Shown: piece by piece, positions 44,947 to 57,946 of the stretch
Position numbering within the stretch: position 1 is the first letter of the stretch
Layout: every line of letters starts with the position of its first letter
Source of the DNA: Dichetophora obliterata
Lineage: Eukaryota > Arthropoda > Insecta > Diptera > Sciomyzidae
Length of the DNA: 64,000 bases
Assembly (NCBI GenBank): GCA_963920525.1
Contig: OY986439.1
Span: 3,865,001 to 3,929,000, forward strand
Direction: 5' to 3'
Translations under genes and position numbers: made by a program
The notes under the pieces: model-generated
What the model was told of the DNA's origin: nothing
Databases searched by the model: none
What the model saw: only the letters and a program-made list of their open reading frames with translations

Positions 44947-46917
44947 TTCAATGAAGTTTATTAAATAAAAAATATTTTTATTTTAATACATAGGTTTGTT
45001 TAAATTTTACATAGGTCTTAAGAATGAGAGAAAATTATAGACTGCCATCAGAATAGTTCGTAGACACAGTCGACACAAAGGCAGACAGATTGAGATCAGA
45101 AATTAAATCAATTGTGTCTCCATTCGTATCATGATATTCATTTAAAATGAATTCATTGATTTTGTTATCATTATTATTTTTTTCAATATTTTTCTATGAG
45201 TAGATATAGAAGGATCTGATGTAAGCAGTAATCATTGGAAAAGATATATATTGGATAGTTCTCAAGTGTTTTTACGGATATGATTTAAGCTAATTTTTTC
45301 TAAACTCTTTGTGACTAGCTTCTAAACAAGCTTCTAGCCTACAACTTTCACTACAATTCTCACCTACGGGGAATTTCTAGGACCTATTTTGTGGTATATG
45401 AAAATTTTTTATTTATATTTTTAGCTACCTATATTTTTTTTTAGCAAGTGAAATATATCTTTCTTAAAGTTTCTTATATGAATTGTAATAAAATTTTAGC
45501 GATTTTGGAAAATATTTTGTATAAAACTATAAAAACTGAAATTTCGTTAAATTTTCAAGGCAACATATAAAGGTCATTACAACCACAAATGGAAAGCTTT
45601 CGCAAATTCCTTTTCGATTCACATAATTAAGAGTCTTGCTACTATTGCGTGTAGCATACTTACTTACTTTCTTTTACAAATTTACTACTTTTTTTCCCCT
45701 ACCCAATTTTGTCCAACTCGTTACACTGTGCATCGTGGGGTCGCGCACTGCAAACGAACAGACGGACACACTTGTGTGCCATTAGCATATAAATCTGGCT
45801 TTTAATTTTGTTGATATTTTCCGTTTTTTTTTTTTGCTTTTTTTTTCTTCTTTCGTTAGGGCTCTTAAAACAAGAACCTGCACACGCAGTAGAAGATATT
45901 GTATCTGCTGCGCTTGTATCTTTATCTGAAACTGTAACTTAGTGTTCTGCGACTTCATAGATGCCCTCAGCTCAATCCAATACCTTAAAATATGTTAATA
46001 TTTAGTTGTTGTTGTTGTTGTTTTTTTTTGCGTTGTCTCACGTGAGTCTTTCATACATTTACATAAAGTTTAAATTCATCGTTGGGCTCGATGATATTTT
46101 TCTTGTTGTTGTTGTTATTGTTGTTGTTGTGCCTTTGAGTGCGTGTGGGCAGACTGGCTTTTCCGACTAAGCTTGACTGCTGGCTTGTTGACTTGCGTCT
46201 TGACATTGTGTCATTTGTGTCAGTCAGCTGGTACGTTTTTACCTTTAAATGTTTTACTTTTGATTTCTAGTTCTTTGAATGCGTTTTTGGATGAGATTTT
46301 AATATTATCCAAAGTCATGTCATTTTTTGTTGATTTTTTTTTTGTTTGTTTGTTGCGTAACGTTGGTAGCGCACGACAGGTCGTTGTAGAGCTTTTCATC
46401 TACCTTCTTCTACTTTTTGTGCTCTCACTTAATTAATTCAATGTTTCTTCATCGCATAATTTAGCAGTTGATTTTCTAAAAATGCCAATTTAATGTGTAC
46501 GCATGTTGTTGTTTTTATTGTTGATGATACTATTTTAGGTTGTTATTTAAATAATCTTTTGAAAGGCAAACGTATCTGTCAGCATGATTAGAACTTCGGA
46601 TAATATTGTTGATACCTCATTAAAACCTTAAAATTACATATACATACATACATATATGTACATAAAAAATTTGTTAAATTTTTCAATTTGGTGTTTTGTT
46701 TCAATAGCTCTAGAACAAAACTGTTAGACAGACATTTTATTAAAATTATTTAAGAGCCCTTTTCAAATCATTTAAAAAATCATTTAAATTCAATTAGTTA
46801 AAAATGGCATGACAATTTTAAATACTAAATGATGGAAAAAACCCGAATGAAAATAAAGGAAAGTACTTGTTATCAGGAGTTTAAAGTAATCATAGAAAAA
46901 TCTCTAAACGATTTTTG
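44947..46917. other. Non-coding stretch with TTG microsatellites
   Basis: No gene recognised. TTG repeats at 46006-46020 and 46101-46132; T-rich runs at 45820-45855 and 46020-46030. The 97-codon frame at 46143-46436 is Leu/Phe-rich with no family motif. Confidence 0.45.
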
Positions 46918-47721
46918 CAATTGAAAGCTTATTGCATTGACGTGATAAGCCACGTAATAAAAAAATCAACAATTCAGGCTTGATATATAACTTTATGAAT
47001 AATCAACCCCCACTAAAGAGATTTTGGCAATTTCCTTTTAAATTTTGGACCTATTTGTAAAAGTTTTCTTGTTCAATTTGATTTTTGCATACAAAATTAA
47101 ATTTTTTTAACAAGTAGGTTTTGAAAAAGGCAACAACAACAACAACAAACTCCGTATAGAGTCAATCACACAGCTGACTAGAAAAACTGTTTCGGAAGGA
47201 GCTTTACTACCATCTTCAGAATCTTCAGCTGTGACCAACCCGCTGTTTGAGTCTTATTTAAATGTTTAAATAAATTCCTTTGTTGAGATCGCACGAATTT
47301 ACTTCTCATCGTTATGTCTCATCAAACTGTAATGATTAAAGCACTGAAAGTATTTTTAGATCACAAAACCAAAACAAAGCTCTACCAAGGTTTGTGTTCG
47401 TTTTTTAGTAGACTCTGCCTTTTCATTATTATTCTTTGGAGTTCAACGAATTTGCCGAAATGCACCAATGAATTGTGAGAGTTTTTTGCTTCCGCTAGAA
47501 AACTTAAGTATTTAACTGAAAACTGGCTATTGACATAACCAGATATTCAATTATTCATGACTTTGACTGAAGTCAAAATAACTCATAATTAAAATCATGT
47601 TCAAATTCAAAGAATATATCAAAACTAATTATCAAAAATTAAAAATACATTTTGCAAAACTTTACAGTCGATTACATATTTTTTATGTGGTATATCATGT
47701 TCTGGCAATAAGCCCTTCAAT
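46918..47721 (-). mobile_element. 262-bp MITE, copy 3, interrupted by ~540 bp
   Basis: The left end ATTGAAAGCTTATTGCAT-like with GATAAGCCAC and the inverted right end AATTGAAGGGCTTATTGCC match the MITE at 23881-24142 in reverse orientation. Homology stops near 47117 and resumes near 47658. The inserted ~540 bp starts with a CAA run and is not recognised. Confidence 0.72.
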
Positions 47722-49006
47722 TATGTTATTAAAAATAATTTAGGAAAAAAATTGAGGGAAAAATTCTTACTTCACAAAAAAATAAAGGTAAAGCCATCAA
47801 TATATGAACTTATTATCAACTTTTGATAAACTCGACGGAGATCCATTGTTTTATTGATGGTAACTCTTAAATTATGTATAATATAAATGAAAAATGACTA
47901 AACCTACGGAAAAAAAGTGACATCAACTATACGTTCAAAAGTGTGTGTGAACCCACCAGGCACAAAGTCCGTTTCTGATATCGAAAACAGTAAATTTCTC
48001 GAAGAATTGGAGAAGAAAACTATGGTAGTGTAACTCGCAAAAGATTCGAACATGATCCGTTTGGCATTCTTAGCAGACAGTTCGAAAACGAGAGATCGTT
48101 TTTGTATCGAAAAAGAAGTCGTTTACGATTTCATAAGCAAAAATATTTCTGTATAATAATCTACGAAGAAAATTATCGTATTTTTACTCTTTTGCGATTT
48201 AAATACGATCTGTTTGGCACTCCTAACATTCATTCGAAAACGTTTCGTTTATGAAACAAAAAAGAAGCCATTTTCGACTCCGTAAACGAATTAATTTATT
48301 TTAAATTTATAAAAAAATTATCGTTTTATTCTGATTTTTCCTTCGTTCTTTTATTTAATTTAAAGATTTCAGTTTTTATTGCGAACGAAGTCATCTGTGT
48401 TTGTCTCTTTGTCTGTTATGTGCTCTATGATGTTGCGGATGTGATCCTCGTCCAAGGTTCATTTATGTAAAGGTTTCGTACACCTTTGACATTTTCTCAA
48501 TTCGGCAACCTAATTTTAAAATGAGAGCAAGAGAGCGTAGTCATTTGAGCAAAATATTCACACAGTTGCTTGAATATGAAGCATTTGGTAGTAAATTTAA
48601 TAGTAATAATATTTTTTTACTACTTTAAAAACACCCATTTTTTGTAACTTTTTTGCTTTGTGAATTGACTCGACTTCACATTGCTTATGTAAAATCAGCC
48701 CCTGATTCCTAAAATAATGTATATACGTGGCTATAAATGGCCTCCAGTTACGCGCTACCTGCAAAAATAAATGAAATCCGATAAAGTAGACAGCATAAAT
48801 TCCTCCTATTTTTAAATGTATGATTTCACATGCAAACTATCGAGTCCAAGGCCTTTTCCAAACATGGTCAACGCAACTTCTACGCACCAGCGAAAAATTT
48901 AAAAAGCAATGCAACTATAAACCGAATGCTTTCAGACTTGCTTCAAAAGACATGCAACATGTGTAAGAAATCTGAAAAAGCAATAATAAATTAAATAAGT
49001 GGCATT
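47722..49006. other. Non-coding stretch
   Basis: No gene recognised. Two related ~150-bp segments with AACGATTTCGTT/ATACGATCTGTTTGGCA-like motifs lie at 48040-48190 and 48190-48300. On the minus strand TLDEDHIRNIIEHITDK (48450-48390) is a short open coding-like stretch without support. Confidence 0.4.
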
Positions 49007-49903
49007 GTGCAAACTAGGGATGAGCAAGTCGAAGTCGAAATAAGTTGAAAGTCGACTTTTGCTTGATCATTTTCGATTTTTGGCAATCGACTTTCTGATA
49101 TTGAAAAAAGTCGAAAATCGACTTTTACTTTCGACTTTTTTCATTCTATGCGAAACAAAAACCTTAACGCGAATCTGAGAACTGTCTTCTCTAAACTAAT
49201 AGCTGTTTAACTAAGGAAATTATAAAGCTGTTTAATAGCTGTGCTAAAAACGAAATAGCTGTTTAACAACAAATAAAGCTGCCTTGGCAACTCTTGATTC
49301 GATAAATGTAAAATAGTGATCGGCAAAATTAAAAAAAAAAGACTGTAAGTGGAAGTGTGACAAAGCAATTATGTATCATTTGATTACGTTACATGCGTAA
49401 CAAAAGGTTTTAATGAAATTTTCACTATTTGAAAAGCAGGTGACAATTTTTTTCGAAATATATTATTTTTGAGCTTCAAATTTTGTTTGAAAAAAAAACA
49501 ACATTACAACAAGCACATAGAAATATCAAGAATACTGGGTAACAATTGTTACTTTACAGAATAGGCCTGTTAATACAAATTTATGTTCACGATATTCAAA
49601 CTACGCTCAAATTTGTTAATTTTTTATTACAGAAAACAGAGGAAAAATTTGCTTTTAGTCAAATTGGCAAGACTTTAAAACAAGTGCTTGCTATTGAAAT
49701 CACAAAAAAATGTACAATATTGAATTAGTAAAACCATACGCTTCTTTAACACCTTGGTAAGCAGTAGTACATAAATAATTACTGATTGATCTTTTGAATG
49801 CCGAGATGAGACAAGCAAGAATTTTAAATGAAGTAGTTGTGATAGCGGCATCGACATCTAATAACACGGTGCGACAGCTAAAATGTGAGTAAGAAACCGA
49901 TAA

Positions 49904-50223
49904 ATGTTTCCAATTATTTCCGGACTCCTAATCCTAATTGAAGGGGTGCCCACTCAGCTGCGCCCTTATCTGGATCGCCCAGCTGTTGATCGAAAACTTA
50001 ATAAAAATCCGCTTATTGTCTGGACATGCATGAAAACTGAATTTCCTTTTGTTTTTGTCGTTGCAAAAAATATTTATCAATTGTTGCAACTTCGGTGCCA
50101 TCTGAAAGGTTTTTTCCTCATGCTGGTCTCATAGCGAACCAGTTGCGAAACAGGCTTTCGCCAGAACATCTCAACATGTTGGTTTTTCTACGTTCAGTTG
50201 GTGAAGACATGTGGTTCCTTTAA
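49904..50223 (+). pseudogene. hAT transposase C-terminal domain, one frameshift
   Basis: The first frame gives YLDRPAVDRKLNKNPLIVW (49956-50012) and CMKTEFPFVFVVAKNIY. After a one-base frameshift near 50075 it reads IVATSVPSERFFPHAGLIAN, QLRNRLSPEHLNMLVFLRSV and ends GEDMWFL-stop at 50223. This is the complete hAT dimerisation domain (SVPSERxFSxAG, NRLxPEHxxxLxFL). Upstream transposase regions with the catalytic Asp residues were not recognised, so the element is internally deleted. Confidence 0.9.
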
Positions 50224-50253
50224 TTGTGCATTCACTTGTGCACAAATATATCG

Positions 50254-50533
50254 AGCCCTAACCGCCGAATTAACGTAAGCTCCACTTTTTCGAAATTAAT
50301 TTTTAAATAGCAGGCGATAGTACGACAACAAAGTCGTAGACTCAAAAAATTTCACATCTCTTCGTTAAACTGTTCTAAAGTTATATCTCACAAATACGTT
50401 AAACTGTTATAAAGTTATATCTCACAAAAATAAAATATTCATGTAATGCTTAAGCAAAAAAAAAAAAACAAGAAAAATGCTTCTCCTGTAAAAGTTGGTT
50501 TATAACGCATACGCTAATTCGGCGGTTAGGGCT
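50254..50533. mobile_element. MITE-like element nested in the hAT, 280 bp
   Basis: Ends AGCCCTAACCGCCGAATTA and, inverted, AGCCCTAACCGCCGAATTA form a 19-bp perfect TIR. Internally GTTAAACTGTT.TAAAGTTAT and TATCTCACAAA occur twice in tandem (50364-50430). It starts ~30 bp after the transposase stop. No target duplication seen. Confidence 0.75.
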
Positions 50534-51062
50534 TGATATTCAGCCCAATTATGAATAATTTTTCCACTGGAATCAAAAAAGAGAGTAGCAGATAGAGACA
50601 TCACATTTTTTATTTTTACTTTCATAAATATTAACGGTTGATGAAGAAATTTACATTAAAAATTTAAGAAATGTTCTGAAGGTTTATCTTGAAAATAAAC
50701 TTTTCCTTTTCCGATTAGCAGGGAAAAATTATTCATAAGAAGTCTGATTATCTATATAAGAACTAAAATTGCAATATTTTGTTTTTATTTTATTTTATTT
50801 ATTTACTGAATGTTTTACATGTTTTTGTTTATTTTTTAACAATAAAACACATTTTTCATATCGAATCATTTGCTTCTTAACTGCCCTACAAAAGCGGTAC
50901 AAAAATATTTATAAAAAAATCGAAAAAAGTTGAAAAGTCGACTTCTAAAGGTTCAAAAAGTCGATTAGTCGACTTTTACATTTTCAACAGTTGAAAAAGT
51001 CGAAGTCGACTTTTGCTGGCAGTTGCACATCCCTAGTGCAAACGTACTTATTATAACATTAA

Positions 51063-53174
51063 TGCCCTGTTTAGGTAAAACGAAGCCTTCGTGACAAGCT
51101 TCGTTCGTTTTTCGACGTGATCGTCCTAAATTGGGTCTTTGTAATTTTTTCTTGCGTCGTCTAACATTACGTTGCTTACGTTTTTGAAATACTCCAACGT
51201 CAGTACTTGTCAAAAACATTATTGCCAGATTGTAAAAGTTCAGCATTTAGCGTAAAAATTACAAAAATCTTAAAAATTGTATACATATTACTAGCATTTT
51301 TTAATAGGTGGCAATACTTTTTACATCAGCTGTTTTGGTTATTGAATTGTTGACTTTCAAAGAAGAAAAAAATATAAGGAAGTGGTGCAATAGCAGAAAA
51401 GTGTGGTATTTTTTATATTGGTGTTGGTTCACACAAATACAGAAACAATCACAAAGGGTCGTATTCGGTTGTATCGTAAAAGAAGGCCCAAACTGTTAAA
51501 GTTTGTTCTTATTGCATTAAAATTTTAGGAACATTTCAAGAATAGCAACAACTATAATTATTTAAAAAAAAGTAAGTAAAAATCTAGCTGATTTTTTAAT
51601 TTTTCCAACAAAACTGAGTTTTATGGGTTTCAAAAGAGATATAATACAAGTATCTGTTCAACAAGATATATAACATAACAATACATGCATTTAAGATACA
51701 ATAATTTTTATTTTACTTAAAATCGCTAAAATGTATTTAGTTGTCTCTTTTTAATAGGAGGCCTTCAGCCGCTGCTTAGGGATTACAAACCTCAGTAAGT
51801 CCAACACAGGCTTCGCTCTCCACAGTACTTCTGGATGTTGTTATCTTTTTAATAATTCTCCTTTTAATGGATTGCTTTCGTAAAAGGTAAACCACTAGTT
51901 TTTTAGACAAATTCTAATTATAAAAAAAAATTATATCTGAAAAAGTTATGCATTGAATTTTATGTTTGAAACCTCGTTGAATAAATACGCGCATTATTTT
52001 TGTTTTTAAACCCATAAAGCTTAGTTTTGTTGAAAAACGAGAAAAACAGCAAGATTTTTAGGTAATTTTTCTAAATTTGAAGGCCTATAAATTCTAAACT
52101 TGAACTTTAATTACAAATGAAATTATATTACTTTTTTAAAATCCTTATTTTTTTTATGTTTCTGCCTTTGTTGTCGTGCAGATATCAGAAAAATTTAACA
52201 AACAGGTACTAAGTCTCATTCACTATGTTAAAAATAAGAGCCCCCCAAAAATATATTCAACTGTGAAAAATGACTGCGCCCCTGAAGCAGTGTTTGTGTT
52301 TTGACAGATGTGGTTTGAGCAAACTGGCGCAAAGTCAACGGGGTCTAATTTGCATTTTTAAACAGTTTTTAATTAGAAATATATATCTCTCTAAAACAAA
52401 TAAGATAAAAAAATATCGTTAGAAACTAAATAAAGCACTTTTGTTAAAAGAATTCAAACCGTATGGATATATTTTCCTGTGGAAAGAAAGCGCATTGTTT
52501 TAAAGTTTTTATGAACTTTTACAATTTTTAATCGTACAACTCATGTTGCATTTATTTTTGTGGTTTTTGATATTGTCACTTTTTAAGCAGTGAAAAATGC
52601 TTAAAATGGAATTATTTTCAACTATTTTGCTGAGGAGTCTTCCAATCAAATGCCAGGGTTCTCAGAAATGTCAAAAACACTCTCTTTCTCGCTCGCACAC
52701 TTTAAGAATGGTGCGACAGTTCACGTACAGTGTGTGTGTTAGCAACACCATTTCCTTATATTTTACTTCTTTGATGACTTTTGGTAGAAACGAAACTATT
52801 TTTTAATTGATTGTGATAGCTTCTGTTCTTAAAAAGATTGTGTGCACTTCTTTGAGGAGGACCGTAGAAGTTTACTTTAGCAGATGGCGTTCCATTTTTT
52901 ATCTACTTTTGCGCTACTAGCTCCAAATCTGTTAGTAGCAACTTCCATTTTCAGAACGATAATAATTTGCTCTCGACAAATTGTGACGTCTCGTTCGGGT
53001 TTTTTTGCTTACAAAGACCCAACTTTATACTGAGGTTACGTCTTCGTTAGTTACTGAAGCTGTGTTCGTTTGTGTTAGACATTCTTCATACATGGATCCA
53101 AAAAAGCTGATTGCCGCCTGTTAGACGATGCGTTCGTGAAATAGACGCATCGTTTGTTTTACCTAAACTGGGCA
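51063..53174. mobile_element. TAA-flanked TIR element, 2.1 kb
   Basis: Ends TGCCCTGTTTAGGTAAAACG and, inverted, TGCCCAGTTTAGGTAAAACA; TAA at 51060-51062 and 53175-53177. It starts 20 bp after the hAT duplication at 51043. The interior is AT-rich; an Arg/Lys-rich minus-strand frame (51246-50965, KRKQRNVRRRKKKLQR) crosses the left end and is not convincing. PIF/Harbinger-like by duplication; no transposase recognised. Confidence 0.78.
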
Positions 53175-53177
53175 TAA

Positions 53178-53587
53178 AATAAAGAAAAACAATAAGATAT
53201 AAAGAAGATAAGATAAAATAAAGAAGAACAAATAATTGAATTCACAAAATAAACTAGCTGATACAACAAGTCGCCGATGAAAATTGCGGAGAGCAACGTT
53301 GCATTGAACAGGTTGAGAACTTTTTCGATTTTGGTTTTTTTTAATAACAATTTCGGATTATTCGAAAAACCGAGTTTTTCGGGCTGGGTTATTAGACATT
53401 TTCGAATACTTAAAATTTTTATGTCTTTTAAATTTTTGTTGTTAATTTTAAGCGTATAAAGGTATTTAAAAAGTGGATGAGTTCATCGAACTTTTTAAGG
53501 AAGTAAAAGACAACAATGGTCGTTTTTCTAAAATTGTCGACAAATAGACAGACTTGTCATACAAAAATACGTTATTGTAAGCATTTG
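53178..53587. other. AT-rich gap
   Basis: No gene. TTCGAAAAACCG-type motifs (53355-53385) recur inverted near 54215-54245 (TTCGAAAAACCGGTTTT), suggesting an unresolved TIR element of roughly 0.9-1 kb around the SINE at 53588. Confidence 0.4.
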
Positions 53588-53918
53588 GTGGCCTCGATAG
53601 TCTAGTGGTAGCGCGTTTGTACAGGTCATTGTAAAAAGGAACTTTAAAACACATCAATTTACGACAAAAAGTTGTAGTTGGTGGTGGTAGGAAAAGTTTG
53701 TGGAGAAAAAAGCTTAGTAACTTGATTTGACTGAGGTAAAGGCATAACACTTGCCTCAGATTAAATACCACATGTTTCTATAGCTTCTGCCACATTAAGA
53801 ACATCCTACACCATAGTTTTCCTTGATTACTCCCTTTTTCCATTGTGTGGTATCACAACGGACCAATAATATGGTCTAAGTGGGCCGCCACCTAAGCCTA
53901 ACCTTAACCTAATCTAAA
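53588..53918 (+). mobile_element. SINE-like element with partial tRNA head
   Basis: A tRNA-like 5' part CTCGATAGTCTAGTGGTAGC (A box TAGTCTAGTGG) is followed by a ~300-bp body and ends with GCCTAACCTTAACCTAATCT, a TAACCT-type tail. The B box is missing, so the head has an internal deletion. Flanking duplications were not resolved. Confidence 0.5.
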
Positions 53919-54505
53919 GCATGAAAACAATAGATAAACTTAAAATGTGCTTACTTTTGTCATTTTAGTAATATTATAAAAAAAATATATATTTAATATT
54001 AATACTTTTATTTTTGACTTTATGTATTACTAAATACGTTTAATAACTAAATTTAACACTTAACTATGGACTATATACACAAAAAATGTATGATGCCTTT
54101 AATTTTTGTATAAATTTTTTATTAAATTGAAAAGTATATATTTATTTTAATCAAATGTTTTTGTAGATTAATCGTTTAATCGATTTAAACCGGTTATATT
54201 TATTTAAATATTCGAAAAACCGGTTTTACATTTTGTCGAATATTTGACAACACTAAATAGAAGCCAGTTTAATCAAACAATTTTCGTTAACTTTCAACTC
54301 AACTCTCGTTTCTATGGCGAGTTAAATCCGAGTAAGCCCCGGCTTAACTCGCAATGAAAACGTAGTATAAAAAGTTCACAGCGAGACCCTGAAAAATGTT
54401 TTTTTTTTTGAGCATCACAAGACCCTACTTGGCAAATATCAAATTATTTTTGTTTACATAAAATAAGGATGCGTCAAAAAATGTATGCAACCTTTATATA
54501 AATAA
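53919..54505. other. AT-rich gap
   Basis: No gene recognised. AACCGGTT-rich motifs at 54188-54235. Confidence 0.4.
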
Positions 54506-54672
54506 GCCTTGATCCTCGTCCATATAGTCTACCGTAGGAGCGCTGCTGCAATCTTCATTATCTGCATCCACCGCTAAGCATGCTGTAGTCTCTAATCAAT
54601 CTGCTATAGAAGCACTGCTGCATTCTGGATCATCCAGAACCACCGCAGAGCATGCTGATGTAGGCTTCAAAA
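54506..54672 (-). repeat. Coding-like tandem duplication, ~77-bp unit
   Basis: Two units share AGCACTGCTGCA/AGCGCTGCTGCA, CATCCACCGC/AACCACCGC and AGCATGCTG in order. On the minus strand the frame is acidic and repeated: CSAVVLDDPECSSASIAD, one stop, TTACLAVDADNEDCSSAP, TVDYMDEDQG. It may be a short exon or transposon ORF remnant; no family recognised. Confidence 0.4.
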
Positions 54673-57600
54673 TTTTTATCGAAATTTAGTTTCGATAAAA
54701 GTTCATAAGAGACGAACTTTCGCTTTTAGAGAAATATGTGCCGGGTGGGTGGTGTTTGAAAGATTATTTTTTGTTACTGATTTTGGACAAGTTGTACTTT
54801 AGAATATTAAAAAATAAATTAGGAGAACGAATTCCACATTTTTTATCAACCTCACTGACTGACTATTAACATTTGTGCAAGTCACATTTCTTCTACTCAG
54901 CATAGCAAGAACAAAACATTGCAAATAAGTTAATTTAAATGAAGAAATTCTATGTTTTAACTTAAACATTGCAGTCTCGTCATTCGTGTAAGTTCCTTGC
55001 TTATGGCCAGAAACGCAAATGGAATCTAAAAATAGAATACAGTCGCATGAGTGAGAGCACAAACAAAATAGCAGAAAACATGAACTGGGGTTGTCTGCAC
55101 GCCCATCAAGGAATGGGCCAGCAGTTGGGGTTGGTAGCGAGTACAACTGGATGGGGCAGAACCAGAACTCCAAGAATGCAACATGCGCGCAAGCAGAAAG
55201 CAAAGCATTCCATCATTCAGTGCAGTCAACCACGCTGCTAACAAAAAACACAACCAGTCTATAAGCCATACCTACATATAGACACATACAGTCGGCTTGT
55301 CAGTTAGTCAGTCAGTCAATCTGCAACGGCAGTTCGTCAACATTCCCGTGCGTACAATCAGGGGACAATCGACACTCACAAATGCGTCCATGCACCCAAG
55401 ATACTTACAACAACGACAACAACTAGAGGAAGGGAAATTTAATAAGAAATAAAAACAGCCGCCTAACTGTCACTGCAATGACAACAACTTTGACGCATGT
55501 GAGCACAGCGAAAAATAGAACATTTTTCCTCTGAATAAAAAATTAAAACACCAGATAAAACAGCAAAAAAGAATTGCACAACTTTCAAGAAAATGCAATT
55601 GAAACAAAAACTCCCGGCCAGTCAAGACAAAAAACCATGCCATAACAAACTTCCAAGGACGCATTCCATGGAAATACTATAGTAGCGTCATTGGACGGAA
55701 ACGCATGAGAGTGACATGCAGGCATATAAACATAAATACAAGCACTGCACATCCATCACTAACGTCTTTCAATGTCCTGCAGCTCTCAAAAATCAAAAGG
55801 TGAGAAATGATAGAAAGAGAGAAGAAAAACAAAATCAACACAAACAAGAAAAAATGCAATTACAACTCGACGAAAAATGAGTTCGCAGGACACCCACATC
55901 GATGGCCCACTTAAAACGCCTTTAAGACGCCATTCTAACGCCCAACGTCGTTATTTGCCGCTGCGCTCTTCTACTAATGATGATCAATAAAATAAATTAT
56001 GCAATAATTTGTATAAGAATGGAATGTTTGTCTTGATAAGAGTCGAAAATTTATGCACAATTAACTTAATTGCTGGCGAATTTATATGAACGATAGACAC
56101 GCAGCAGTGGCGAGGAAGAGGATTCAGCGTGAACAAGAACAATAAATAGATAGATTAAAAGATTGATAGAATATGGCTTGAGCGAGCGAATAGCATGAAG
56201 TCTTTCATATATACCGCGTGTAGGGCTCATATTAAATCTAATAGATATTAAAAGTTCCTAGCGATAAATAAACGTGATTGGGAAAGAAACAGTCCGCAGT
56301 AGCTACGTGTTTTTGACGCTTAGCTTCTGATACCAAAATGAGCAAAGTGTTTAGAGAGTGTTATAAATATATTCAATGATGTGGCATCACTACGAAAAAT
56401 TTTGAGTTATGCAACACCAATTGCATGTCAAAAGCTAAGAACTTTTGCTAAAAATTCATTACATGCTTTCCTCCTCAATTTTGTACATATAATTAAGAAT
56501 GTCTGCTTATTTATGGCTTGCTCCTCTACCAACTCCTTGCATATTCCGTCTTCGTAGAAACATCTATTTACGTTATTTACTGCATTTACATTTATTGTTG
56601 CAACCACAAAAAAAAAATATTTGTACACTTCGCGCCAAACAAACGTTGTATACGCAGCATTCCAGGAAGGATGTTATGTTATCCAGATGGAGCGAAGTTT
56701 CGAGCGTATTTGATGCTCATCAATAGCTTCTAGTTGTTCTGGAGCACGTTAAGGGAAAGCGATTTGAGTGAAGAACTCTTGACTTGGCAGCACAACTCAG
56801 TCATTTTGCTGTAGTTAGAGCAACAAATTTTATCATGGGTTGCACGCCTTCTTGGCAAAGGAAACAATCGAATTTATCAGCCCGGTTGACATCAGCAATG
56901 ATGTTACTGTCATCCGCAGCCTTGCTTTCAGCTACCATCATGAAGGTCTTCCACTCACAACTCAATTACAGCCGCATGTGGAATGGCGAGAAGAGTTTAT
57001 TATAGCAGTTTGTTAAGGCGCTTCGTTGCCAACAACAACAGAGCCAAAGTTGCGTTGAAACGGATGAAAATCGTAACAATAACAACCAAGTTCCATATTA
57101 TTTTTGTAGAGTATAAAAGAAATGAGCTGAACTACTCCTCATATTGAAATAACAACTACGATGACATGGCTTAACTTTCAACTACCTATCGTCCGCCCTC
57201 AAGCAAAGTCCTGACAAGACGGACAGAAGCTTTGTTCGAAATCATGCAGATAAGGAGTACAAATACAAAAATGCACACACACACACATACAACTCAAAGA
57301 AACCTTCAACTTCCTCTGCTCTCAAGTCATTTTATATAAATTCGAATTGATTTGAAGAATGAGAGTAACGTTGGGGTATGAAGCCTCAGTACGGAAGTGA
57401 GATAGACACGATGAAGTCAGTGGGTGGTAGGATTGGCGGCGGCCAATCAATAAAGTTTATAAAAAGAAATATTGTCAAAACTTGTTTCTATTTATTTAGT
57501 AAAGAGGGACATCGATGTATTGCTATTATAATCATTATATTATATTAATGTTGTTGATACAGAATAGAGCCCCACATTCACTATTTTATTGATTCAGCAG

Positions 57601-57945
57601 CAAAAAATGAACAGTGAAGAAACTATTTATTACAGCAGAACGTAGTTGACAAAGTGGAGACATGAAGAAAAATCGTAGACGTCTCGAAGGAAGCTCGAAA
57701 TCCAATATCCCAAGTCAAAGTTGCTGAAGTCGCAGACAAAGCAAATTAAAATTTTAATAGTTTTATTATTGATTTTATCAATAAAAGTCAATGAATCAGA
57801 AATGAGGTGCTGTTTGGGGATTGCATGATAAAGAGTAAGCAACATTATTAAATTTTATTTCGTCTTTTGGTGGAGGTATTACTTTTTTCAAATTGTTGAT
57901 GTGCGCTAATAGTTGCAAAATGTTTTATAAAAACATTTTTGTTTT
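54673..57945. other. Long non-coding stretch without bounded elements
   Basis: No gene recognised. It is less AT-rich than its surroundings (54960-57480), with short CA and CAA repeats (57273-57287). Frames at 54799-55253, 56499-57005 and 57630-57845 lack motifs and overlap each other. This is the best candidate for unique, non-transposon DNA in the window. Confidence 0.45.
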
Positions 57946-57946
57946 T

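Larger units (their letters stand above)
49015..51035 (+). mobile_element. hAT transposon with perfect 8-bp duplication, 2021 bp
   Basis: GTGCAAAC flanks both ends (49007-49014 and 51036-51043). Ends TAGGGATGAGCAAGTCGAAG and, inverted, TAGGGATGTGCAACTGCCAG are followed by many GTCGACTTTT/AAAAGTCGAC subterminal repeats (49045-49140 and 50930-51015), which are likely transposase binding sites as in other hATs. The transposase C-terminus is at 49904-50223 and a small MITE-like element is nested at 50254-50533. Confidence 0.93.

Noticed and set aside
46143..46436. 97-codon hydrophobic frame
   Set aside because: Leu/Phe-rich by T-rich composition; no start context, domain or conserved pattern.
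54799..55253. Possible gene from overlapping frames on both strands
   Set aside because: Frames on opposite strands overlap with equal length and no family motif or codon bias could be seen by eye.
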